Part shown: piece after piece, positions 1-7,242 of the stretch
Position numbering within the stretch: position 1 is the first letter of the stretch
Layout: each line of letters starts with the position of its first letter
From: CAVZCK01 sp963798805
GTDB lineage: Bacteria > Pseudomonadota > Alphaproteobacteria > Rhizobiales > Rhodomicrobiaceae
Assembly (NCBI GenBank): GCA_963798805.1
Contig: CAWCVC010000017.1
Location: 186,001 to 250,000 of the forward strand
Direction of reading: 5' to 3'
DNA: 64,000 nt
Notes under the pieces: generated by a model
The model's input: the letters and a program-made list of their open reading frames with translations, nothing else
Database searches by the model: none
Told to the model about the DNA's origin: nothing
Made by a program: the position numbers and the translations under genes

Positions 1-2
1 AA

Positions 3-539
3 TCGACCTCCGACATCTATTTCACCTTCGTGCTGGCGCTCGCCTTCATCTATCTGGTGCTGTCGGCGCAGTTCGAAAGCTTCCGCGACCCGCTGATCAT
101 CATGCTCACCGTGCCCTTGTCGATGGCCGGTGCGCTGCTCGCGCTGTGGTGGAGCGGCGGCACGCTCAACATCTACAGCCAGGTGGGCCTGGTGACGCTG
201 ATCGGCCTCATCACCAAGCACGGCATCCTGATCGTCGAATTCTCCAATCAGCTCCGCGCGGCCGGCCGCTCGCTATTCGACGCGGTGGCGGAAGCGGCAA
301 CGCTGCGCCTGCGTCCGATCCTGATGACGACCGGCGCCATGGTGCTCGGCGCGGTGCCGCTGGCCGTCGCGACCGGCGCCGGCGCGGAGAGCCGCCAGGA
401 TATCGGCTGGGTGATCGTCGGCGGCCTGCTGGTCGGCACCTTCTTCACCCTGTTCGTCATCCCCGTCGTCTACACCTATCTGGCCGGGCCGGTGAATGTG
501 GAGGCGCACGCCGTCGGTGAGGCCGTGCCCGCGGAATAG
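3..539 (+). CDS. RND-family efflux pump inner-membrane subunit, C-terminal part (5' truncated by window)
   Basis: The open frame runs in from the window edge and ends in TAG. It reads as the last ~179 residues of an AcrB/MexB-type proton-driven multidrug exporter of the inner membrane. Hallmarks are YLVLSAQFESF near the start, PLSMAGALLALW, the membrane motif GLVTLIGLITKHGILIVEF, the RLRPILMTT segment, GAGAESRQDIGWVIVGG and the final helix FVIPVVYTYLAG. At least four hydrophobic helices are visible. The substrate cannot be judged because the periplasmic porter domains lie outside the window. The next gene is convergent and only 9 bp away. Confidence 0.93.
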   Translation, partial: STSDIYFTFVLALAFIYLVLSAQFESFRDPLIIMLTVPLSMAGALLALWWSGGTLNIYSQVGLVTLIGLITKHGILIVEFSNQLRAAGRSLFDAVAEAATLRLRPILMTTGAMVLGAVPLAVATGAGAESRQDIGWVIVGGLLVGTFFTLFVIPVVYTYLAGPVNVEAHAVGEAVPAE

Positions 540-548
540 CCCGCGGCG

Positions 549-1787
549 CTATTTGTAATCCCGCTCGTCGGCGATGACCTTGCCGTCGTTCGGCAGCGCG
601 CCCGCCGCGACGAACTCGACCTCGCCCTTGAGGCGCGTCACGGCGTTCAGCGTCTCGGCCACCTGCGCGCGCAGCGCCTCGTCTCCCGGCCCGCATTCGA
701 CCCACAGCACCATCTCGTCCTGATCACCGACGCGGCGCACCGTGAGCCGCAGCCGCCCGAGCTGCGGATGCCGCCGCCCGATCTCGGCCACATGCTGGGG
801 ATGCACGAACATGCCCTTCACCTTCGTCGTCTGATCGGCGCGGCCCATCCAGCCCTTGAGCCGCATCCCCGTCCGCCCGCAGGGGCTCACCCCCGCCATC
901 ACCGCCGACAGATCGCCCGTGGCGAACCGGATCAGCGGATAGGTCTCGTCGAAATTGGTGACCACCACCTCGCCTACCTCGCCGTCGGCGACCGGCTCGC
1001 CCGTCCCCGGCCGCACGATCTCGACAATGATGCCCTCGGCGACGATCATGCCGCTATCGGCCGCGCTCTCATAGGCGATCAGCCCCAATTCCGCCGTCGC
1101 ATAGCACTGCAGCACCTGGACGCCCCGCGCCGCATAGTCCGCGCGCATGGCCGGGAACAGCGCGCCGCCCGAGACCAGCGCCTTGGTGATGCTCGGCAGC
1201 CCGCCGCCTTGGGCTTCGCCGACCTTATCCAGCAGCACCTTCAGATAGTCCGGCGTGCCGACATAGGCCGAGGGGCACAGACGCGTGATCGCCTCGGCCT
1301 GCTGCTCGGTATTGCCGGTGCCGGCCGGGATAAGCGTGCAGCCGAGCGCCCGCGCCGCCTCGTCCAGCATGAAGCCGGCGGGCGTCAGATGATAGGCGAA
1401 GGCATTGTGGACAATGTCGCCCTTGCGGAAGCCGGCGGCGTGGAGCGCGCGCGCCATCCGCCACGGATCGGCGCCGGCCGGCTGCGGCTCGAGGATCGGC
1501 CCGGGTGAGACCATGATCCGCGCAATTGGGTTGCCCGTGACGAAACCGCCGAAGGGCGGATGCGCCGCCTGCAGAGCCGGCAGGTCGGATTTGCGCAGCA
1601 GCGGCAGCGTCGCCAGGTCCGCGCGGCTGGCGATCGGCCGGTCGTCCTCGACGCCTTCGAGATGCCGCGCCCAGCCCGGCGCGTTCATCATGGCAAGGTC
1701 GATGAACGGCCCGAGCCGCCGCATCAGCTCGGCTTCGCGCGTCCCTGGGTCCCGGGTCTCCGCCGCATCGAAAGTGTCGCCCGCCAT
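549..1787 (-). CDS. PaaK-like AMP-binding acyl-CoA ligase (phenylacetate-CoA ligase family)
   Basis: A 412-residue member of the adenylate-forming superfamily, closest in pattern to phenylacetate-CoA ligase. It would activate a carboxylic acid through an acyl-adenylate and transfer it to CoA in the cytoplasm. Visible motifs are GTGNTEQQ, the YATAELG adenine-binding motif near the middle, IRFATGDL, the hinge GRADQTTKVKGMFVHP, and a C-terminal DGKVIADERDYK carrying the likely catalytic lysine of the mobile domain. Length is close to the ~430 of PaaK. An aryl substrate is only a family guess; no phenylacetate degradation genes are nearby. It is transcribed towards the RND pump gene. Confidence 0.85.
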   Translation of the reverse strand: MAGDTFDAAETRDPGTREAELMRRLGPFIDLAMMNAPGWARHLEGVEDDRPIASRADLATLPLLRKSDLPALQAAHPPFGGFVTGNPIARIMVSPGPILEPQPAGADPWRMARALHAAGFRKGDIVHNAFAYHLTPAGFMLDEAARALGCTLIPAGTGNTEQQAEAITRLCPSAYVGTPDYLKVLLDKVGEAQGGGLPSITKALVSGGALFPAMRADYAARGVQVLQCYATAELGLIAYESAADSGMIVAEGIIVEIVRPGTGEPVADGEVGEVVVTNFDETYPLIRFATGDLSAVMAGVSPCGRTGMRLKGWMGRADQTTKVKGMFVHPQHVAEIGRRHPQLGRLRLTVRRVGDQDEMVLWVECGPGDEALRAQVAETLNAVTRLKGEVEFVAAGALPNDGKVIADERDYK

Positions 1788-1971
1788 GCGCTCCTCCCGC
1801 GATTTTCCATATCACGGAAAGGGTAAAGAAGGCTCGCCCGGCGTTCAAGCGCGCAGCACTTAGCAGTGATGGACAGCGGCGGCGCGATCGGACGCATTGT
1901 ATTCCGTGGGAGCCACGCTGATATTTTAAGGCAGAGCCGGCTCGGTCGGCGCATCGAGAAAGGACGTCACC

Positions 1972-2277
1972 ATGCCGGATCTGATCAAACTCCTGCTTCG
2001 CAATGCCGCCATCGGCTTCGGTGTCGCGGCGATCTTCGTGGCGCTCCTGCTCCTCACCGACACAGGCGGCGTCGGCACACTGGTCGTCCATTCCGACATG
2101 GGCTTCGTCGCGGTGTTCATGCTGACCTTTTTCTTAGGTCTCACATTCGGTTCGGCACAGATGGGCTTTGCGGTGATGACTGCCCATAAGCAGGACGAGC
2201 GCGGCGGGCGCGGGAAAAGGCGGGTGCTTCCCCAGCCGGCGAGGCTGGTGCCCATCCGCATCAAGGCGCGCGGCTAA
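1972..2277 (+). CDS. Small two-helix membrane protein, unknown function
   Basis: A 101-residue protein that I do not recognise. An AGGA Shine-Dalgarno at 1961-1964 sits 7 nt before the ATG, which supports the start. It has two hydrophobic segments (about residues 13-29, AIGFGVAAIFVALLLL, and 45-68, MGFVAVFMLTFFLGLTFG), then a basic cytoplasmic-looking tail rich in Arg and Lys. The layout fits a small inner-membrane protein with both ends inside. It is divergent from the PaaK-like gene, with a 184-bp shared upstream region. No function is inferred. Confidence 0.7.
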   Translation: MPDLIKLLLRNAAIGFGVAAIFVALLLLTDTGGVGTLVVHSDMGFVAVFMLTFFLGLTFGSAQMGFAVMTAHKQDERGGRGKRRVLPQPARLVPIRIKARG

Positions 2278-2340
2278 TATTTCTCGGTAACTGAAGGCAC
2301 ACAGCGCGCCCCGCTATAGCCGCTTGTCTTCCCCGATCAT

Positions 2341-2359
2341 TTGCGCCAATTTGGCGCAA
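2341..2359. promoter_or_regulatory. Perfect 9-bp palindrome upstream of the TPR gene
   Basis: TTGCGCCAA, a single T, then TTGGCGCAA form perfect 9-bp arms. The symmetry extends imperfectly outward, with CCCC at 2331-2334 and GGGG at 2363-2366. It lies between the small membrane protein gene and the TPR gene, about 25 bp before the latter. It could be a dimeric repressor operator or a short hairpin; there is no T-run of a rho-independent terminator. Confidence 0.45.
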
Positions 2360-2387
2360 TATTGGGGATCGATAATGGTTTCATGGA

Positions 2388-4382
2388 TTGGTTTTGATTT
2401 TTGGTATTCTCGTCGCTCTGGGCGTAATCGCCTGGCTGAAAGGCTGGTGGCTGACGAAATGGCGCATTCGCTGGGGGCCGCTCGCGCCGGGCACCCATTT
2501 CACCATTCTCGTCGCCCAGCTCGCTGGCGACGATGGAAACAACGGCCAGCAAAGTCACATCCGCCAAAGCCTGGAAGCCCAGTTTCGGGGCACTGGCTCA
2601 GACGCCCGGATGCATATCGACATCTACCCCGACACGCTGCGGCTGAAGACTGGAGAAATCGGCGCGGCGTTGCTGGACGCCGAGAAAAAGGGCCGCGACT
2701 GGCTCGAACAGAGAAATGCCGACATCCTGATCTGGGGCGAGGTCGCCGACGCCAATAAGCTGCTCCGCCTCCGCTTCACGACGGCTGGCGGCGCGTCCGA
2801 TTCCGCCAAAGCTTACAGCTTGACGGAGATTCGCGAGCTGCCTGCGAATTTCGGCGCCGATTTCGGCGCGGTGCTGGCGGCCTTGGCCGCAACCGCCATC
2901 CAGCCGGTCTATGATGACTCGGGCCATGCCCTCGCCGAGATCATCGCGCCGATCGTCGGCAAGCTGCGTCCGCTCGCCGCAAACCCGCCAGCCAATTTCT
3001 CCGACGATGACAAAGCCGCGCTTTGGCATGCTTATGCCGCCGGCGAGCAGCAGCTCGGAGAAGAACGCGGCGACAATGCCAGGCTTGCAACCGCGATCAA
3101 CTTCTATCGCAAAGTCCTGACCGTCTCGACCCGCGAGCGCGTCCCGCTCCTATGGGCAACGACGCAGAACAATCTCGGCACTGCGCTTGCGAGCCTGGGC
3201 GAGCGCGAGAGCGGGTCCCGCGCGGCTCGAAGAGGCTGTCACCGCTTATCGCGAGGCCTTGAAGGAGTGGACCCGCGAGCGCGTCCCGCTTAACTGGGCG
3301 ATGACGCAGAACAATCTCGGCACTGCGCTTGCGCGCCTGGGCGAGCGCGAGAGCGGCACGGCGCGGCTGGAGGAGGCCGTCGCCGCCTATCGCGAGGCCT
3401 GAAGGAGAGGACCCGCGAGCGGGTCCCGCTTAACTGGGCGACGACGCAGAACAATCTCGGCACTGCGCTTGCGAGCCTGGGCGAGCGCGAGAGCGGCACG
3501 GCGCGGCTGGAGGAGGCCGTCGCCGCCTATCGCGAGGCCCTGACCGAGTGGACCCGCGAGCGCGTCCCGCTCGACTGGGCGATGACGCAGAACAATCTCG
3601 GCACTGCGCTGGCGCGCCTGGGCGAGCGCGAGAGCAGCACGGCGCGGCTGGAGGAGGCCGTCGCCGCCTATCGCGAGGCCTTGACCGAGTGGACCCGCGA
3701 GCGCGTCCCGCTCGACTGGGCGACGACGCAGAACAATCTCGGCACTGCGCTGGCGAGCCTGGGCGAGCGCGAGAGCGGTCCCGCGCGGCTGGAGGAGGCC
3801 GTCGCCGCCTATCGCGAGGCCTTGACCGAGTGGACCCGCGAGCGCGTCCCGCTCGACTGGGCGACGACGCAGAACAATCTCGGCACTGCGCTGGCGCGCC
3901 TGGGCGAGCGCGAGAGCAGCACGGCGCGGCTGGAGGAGGCCGTCGCCGCCTATCGCGAGGCCTTGACCGAGTGGACCCGCGAGCGCGTCCCGCTCGACTG
4001 GGCGACGACGCAGAACAATCTCGGCACTGCGCTGGCGAGCCTGGGCGAGCGCGAGAGCGGTCCCGCGCGGCTGGAAGAGGCCATTGCCGCTTATCGCGAG
4101 GCCTTGACCGAGCGGACGCGCGAGCGGGTCCCGCTCGACTGGGCGACGACGCAGAACAATCTCGGCGATGCGTTGCGCGCGTTGGCGGAGCGGCAGGCAG
4201 AAAGCGATAAGGCGCTGGCGCGCAAGAACTTGGACGAAGCGCGAAAAGCCATGAGCGATGCGCTCGATGTCCGCAGGGAAGCGAAGGCGGACTATTACAT
4301 CGCGCAGTCGGAGCGTAATCTGGTGCGGATCGACGCGGCGATGGCGCGGCTTTGCGGGGATGCGACGGCGACCGCGCCGTGA
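2388..4382 (+). pseudogene. Membrane-anchored TPR-repeat protein, disrupted by compensating frameshifts
   Basis: The gene encodes an N-terminal hydrophobic anchor (LIFGILVALGVIAWL), a ~200-residue domain I do not recognise, then seven to eight 47-residue TPR units of the type ERVPLDWATTQNNLGTAL and LEEAVAAYREALTEWTR. TPR arrays are protein-interaction scaffolds. The reading frame is broken twice: an extra G in the GGG at 3213-3215 relative to sister repeats, and a missing T at 3399-3400 that makes TGA. The frame is then restored, so only one unit is out of frame. The in-frame start is TTG at 2388; ATG at 2383 would join the frame if the T-run at 2392-2395 were one base longer (reading MDWFLIFG). 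Sequencing error or true pseudogene cannot be told apart here. Confidence 0.75.
3117..4200 (+). repeat. Tandem 141-bp coding repeats (TPR units)
   Basis: Anchoring on the ATTQNNLG codons, units start at 3159, 3301, 3441, 3582, 3723, 3864, 4005 and 4146. Spacings are 142, 140, 141, 141, 141, 141 and 141 bp; the 142 and 140 mark the two frameshifts. Units 3582-3722 and 3864-4004 differ at only one base by eye. Units alternate ARLGERESST and ASLGERESGP, so a 282-bp two-unit block was duplicated recently. Confidence 0.9.
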
Positions 4383-4811
4383 CCGCCACGAAACGGGTTT
4401 TGCGGCGGACGCTAACGGCTGAGGTGCTTCTGCGTCATCCCGGAAGCCCGAAGGGCTCTCCGGGATCTCGTGAGGCGGCTCTGAACGCGACCCCGGATAG
4501 CGCCTGCGGCGCTTCCGGGGCGACGACTCGCCGAAAGCGGTTCTGTGCGATGCCGAGAGGCGGCTGGCGGCAACCCTCAGTTCACCATACCGCCACTTCG
4601 CCCCGCATATTTATCCCCGCACACCCCACCGCCCTTATACTCGCGCCCGTTCCTTCCCCGAAAGGGACGCGGGGGCTCGAGACCGGCTCGCCTCGCGGGG
4701 AGGGGAGCGGTGCCTGAGGAAACCGCAAGGGCATGGCCGGATCGAGAAGGAAGGCCAGCCTTGCGGTGGGTGTAACGAACCCGCATTCAGGGGTTCCGCA
4801 GCGCCCCCCTG
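4383..4811. other. Gene-free stretch with palindromic intergenic repeats
   Basis: No convincing gene is seen; the short open frames here lack family signatures. It contains GC palindromes described in the next entry, and a second GC-rich block around 4650-4710 (CCCCGAAAGGGACGCGGG followed by CGCGGGGAGGGG) that looks like another dispersed intergenic repeat. Confidence 0.5.
4437..4525. repeat. GC-rich palindromic intergenic repeat
   Basis: ATCCCGGA at 4437-4444 pairs with TCCGGGAT at 4459-4466, and a CCCCGGA...TCCGGGG pair follows near 4493-4520. Similar CCCGG-rich hairpins recur near 5349-5385 and 5527-5565, so this appears to be a dispersed family typical of alphaproteobacterial intergenic DNA. 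Confidence 0.5.
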
Positions 4812-4981
4812 CTAGTGGAGCGAATTTGACATTTGAGTCCCGGTTGGGGCCAGGTTTGTTCTCAAATGTCAAATTCAAAAGCTCCACTAGAAACATATAT
4901 TTAGCTAGTGGTTCTTATGACTGAAACATTTGCAAATGTGGGTGCTGCACGGGGATGCAAATGTTTCAGTCGAACCACTAG
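4812..4981 (+). mobile_element. Twin-hairpin CTAG element A/B, copy 1 (170 bp)
   Basis: Hairpin A spans 4812-4890: 10-nt arm CTAGTGGAGC, 16-nt arm 4822-4837, 23-nt loop, complementary arm 4861-4876, a 4-nt AAAA bulge, then GCTCCACTAG. A 14-nt AT-rich linker (AAACATATATTTAG) leads to hairpin B, 4905-4981: CTAGTGGTTC, TTAT bulge, 16-nt arm 4919-4934, 21-nt loop, arm 4956-4971, GAACCACTAG. Both hairpins start and end with CTAG. A second copy in inverted orientation with identical dimensions lies at 8316-8485. It has no coding capacity; the behaviour is that of a MITE. Confidence 0.85.
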
Positions 4982-5895
4982 CTGGAATGCGCAGGGCGCA
5001 CGTTCATTTCGGCCCGCTGCTCGGGTCCGGAAGCTCCGCGGCATACCGGGAGCCTCGGACACCGCCGAGCGGTGACAAACAGTGCCGGATGCGCGAGCCT
5101 TGGGAAGAGGCGCCCTGGAGCCAAAATATCACCGCGCGCGGGCGGCCGGCAGGCTGCCACACTGCAGACGGACCAGCCTTCCGGCGGCCCGCGCCGTCCC
5201 TTCCGGGGGCGGATAGGTGCATGATCCTGCAAAAGTGGGAACCGGTTTTGCGGTCAAGATCATGCCCGAACAAAGATCGCAACGCCTCGCGGGCCCGCCC
5301 GGCGAGGGGATTGGTGTTGGGCAAAGAGGCACGGCATTCACCGCGTCGCCCCGGAAGCCGCATCGCGGCCATCCCGGGGTCTACTCGTGCACTGACGCAT
5401 TCACTTCGTTCATGCGCCATCGCACTAGCCCTTTGTTATGCATCGATTTTACCAAACTCCGGCTGAAGCCTCCGTTTGGATCGATGCACTCGCCTCGTAT
5501 CGGGCGGAGGTGATTGCGGATACGCCAATGGGTCCCGGGTCTCGCTGCGCTCGCCCGGGGCGACGAATGGAGCGGCCCGAGGATGAGAGAGGACGGCGTC
5601 AGGGAAAGGCGAAGGCAAAGACGGAGCGGGCATCGGGCATGCCCCCTTAAACCTCACCGAGAAGCACATTCACGACTCGCCCCATTGCGGCAACATATGG
5701 TTCCGTAGTATGGATTTAGTGTCCAATCCTGGATTTGGAGCCTCCGGCGCCAGCCGAAGCGAGCCGTTTCAGACAATCGCAAAACGCCATGCATTGCTCT
5801 GCCGGCTCGATCCGCGGGGCGCCTTTTGGTGGCCGGATCCGCAGGGATTGCGGGAGGGGCTTCGCGCCGGTCGTAAAGCGTCGGGAGCATGGGGA
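4982..5895. other. Gene-free stretch between the twin-hairpin element and the SH3 gene
   Basis: About 0.9 kb with no convincing coding signal: frames are short and unlike any family I know. It contains CCGGG-type palindromes near 5349-5385 and 5527-5565 and the repeat at 5219-5265. The last ~190 bp could be read in frame with the SH3 gene but lack a ribosome site and a signal-peptide-like start. Confidence 0.5.
5219..5265. repeat. Rhizobial-type palindromic intergenic repeat (single hairpin)
   Basis: Perfect 8-bp arms GCATGATC (5219-5226) and GATCATGC (5258-5265) enclose a second pair GCAAAA...TTTTGC around AGTGGGAACCGG. The core (AAAAGTGGGAACCGGTTTT) is characteristic of short palindromes common between genes in Rhizobiales. 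It is related to hairpin 2 of the element at 50328-50443. Confidence 0.65.
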
Positions 5896-7056
5896 ATGAG
5901 CGTGCGCGCCCAATCGGTGAGAGTTGCGGCTGCCTCGCTTATTTTGGCGGCTGGCTTTGCCGTCTCGCCTTCCGCCCAGGCCGCCTCGAAAAGCTGGCGT
6001 GTCGTCAACATCGAGGCCGACGCCCGGGTACATATGCGCCAGCGGCCCTCGAACCGGTCGCACATTATCGCTTATATCCCCCGTGGCACGCGCCTTCGCG
6101 GCGGCGCGTGCCACGGGAACTGGTGCGAAATCGAATTCCGCGGACGCAAAGGCTGGGTGTTCCGGCGATATCTGGCGCCGGCCGGTGCCCCGGCGGCATC
6201 GCCGAAAGTGGCCAGCAAAGCGCCCGAGGCGGAGAGCCACCCGGCGGCGGATGCGCGGCTCCAGGCCCTCGCCCAGCGCAGGATCTTCCGCATCGCCAGC
6301 AGCGACGGGCGCCCCATCCCGGTCTATGCCTTTCCCAATGCGGCGCTGCCGATCGCCGGTCACCTGCCGCCCGACACGCAGAGCGTCGAGGGCCTAGGCA
6401 GCTGCCTGCGCGACTGGTGCTATGTCCGCTCCGGCTCGCTGATCGGCTGGCTGAGGACCGAGCTGTTCGTGCCGGATGACAAGGGGCCGGACGGGGCGGC
6501 GAACGCCACGGCCGCCGCCCAGCCCGAGACGAAGGACGCCGAAACGCTGAACAAGACACTGTCGACCGCCACCACGAACAGCCCGGTTCAGCCGGAGCCC
6601 GTCGCCCCGCTGTTCAGCGACGGCAACAACAAGCTTTACGAGCTTGCCGGACTTGCCGGCGAAAACTCGCTTTCCATCCAGGAAGAACCGGAGCCGGATG
6701 CGCGCATTCTCGGCTCGATCCCGAAGGATGCGAAGGACGTCGAGGGCTTGCGCAAATGCGTCGAGAAATGGTGCCTGGTGCGCTGGCAGAAGATCAAAGG
6801 CTGGGTGGCGAGGCGGCATCTGGCCGACCCTACGGTGGGGGGCACCGAGAGCTATCAGGTCGCGGGGCTGCCGCTCTGGGCCTCGCTGGATGTCGTGGAC
6901 TATCCCGGCAAAGAGGCGAGCGTCGTCGGCAAAATCCCGTCCTATGCGACCGGCATCGTGCCGATCGGCAATTGCGACAAGAGCTGGTGCCAGATCCGCT
7001 ATCTCGGCATCGCCGGCTGGGTGAGCGGGCGCTATATCGAGCCGCAGAAGCGCTAG
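5896..7056 (+). CDS. Exported protein with four SH3-like domains
   Basis: I start it at ATG 5896, because a GGGAG lies just upstream and the next 29 residues form a clear signal peptide ending AQA; the frame is open further upstream without support. The 386-residue product has four bacterial SH3-like domains (about residues 33-95, 130-195, 247-311, 318-386) joined by Ala/Pro-rich linkers. Each contains C-x3-WC (CHGNWC, CLRDWC, CVEKWC, CDKSWC) and ends in a GWV/GWL strand. Such domains usually bind peptidoglycan in the periplasm; paired cysteines suggest a disulfide per domain. The TAG stop is the left CTAG target site of the IS1380 element. Confidence 0.85.
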   Translation: MSVRAQSVRVAAASLILAAGFAVSPSAQAASKSWRVVNIEADARVHMRQRPSNRSHIIAYIPRGTRLRGGACHGNWCEIEFRGRKGWVFRRYLAPAGAPAASPKVASKAPEAESHPAADARLQALAQRRIFRIASSDGRPIPVYAFPNAALPIAGHLPPDTQSVEGLGSCLRDWCYVRSGSLIGWLRTELFVPDDKGPDGAANATAAAQPETKDAETLNKTLSTATTNSPVQPEPVAPLFSDGNNKLYELAGLAGENSLSIQEEPEPDARILGSIPKDAKDVEGLRKCVEKWCLVRWQKIKGWVARRHLADPTVGGTESYQVAGLPLWASLDVVDYPGKEASVVGKIPSYATGIVPIGNCDKSWCQIRYLGIAGWVSGRYIEPQKR

Positions 7057-7242
7057 CCCGCATTTCTCACGCGCCTGAAGGTATGGCGTGGTCATCCGGC
7101 CGATTTCTCGGCGATGTTGACGGGTGACGTGCTTGGGGGTGGCGCAGATTGCGCGACCGGCTTCGTCAATTGGCTCGGCTTCTTCGTGTCTCCAGTGGGC
7201 CTCGGGGGATACCGCGAGAGAGGCGCGTCGCGGCTTCGCGCG

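Noticed and set aside
3117..4200. Possible CRISPR array
   Set aside because: The 141-bp period is coding, contiguous and without unique spacers.
3430..4389. 319-codon minus-strand frame with internal repeats
   Set aside because: Its repeats merely mirror the TPR units on the plus strand; Arg/Pro/Ser-rich without any domain.
4383..4811. Short frames in the repeat-rich region, e.g. 121 codons at 4352-4717
   Set aside because: They cover GC palindromes, lack ribosome sites and have no protein-like composition.
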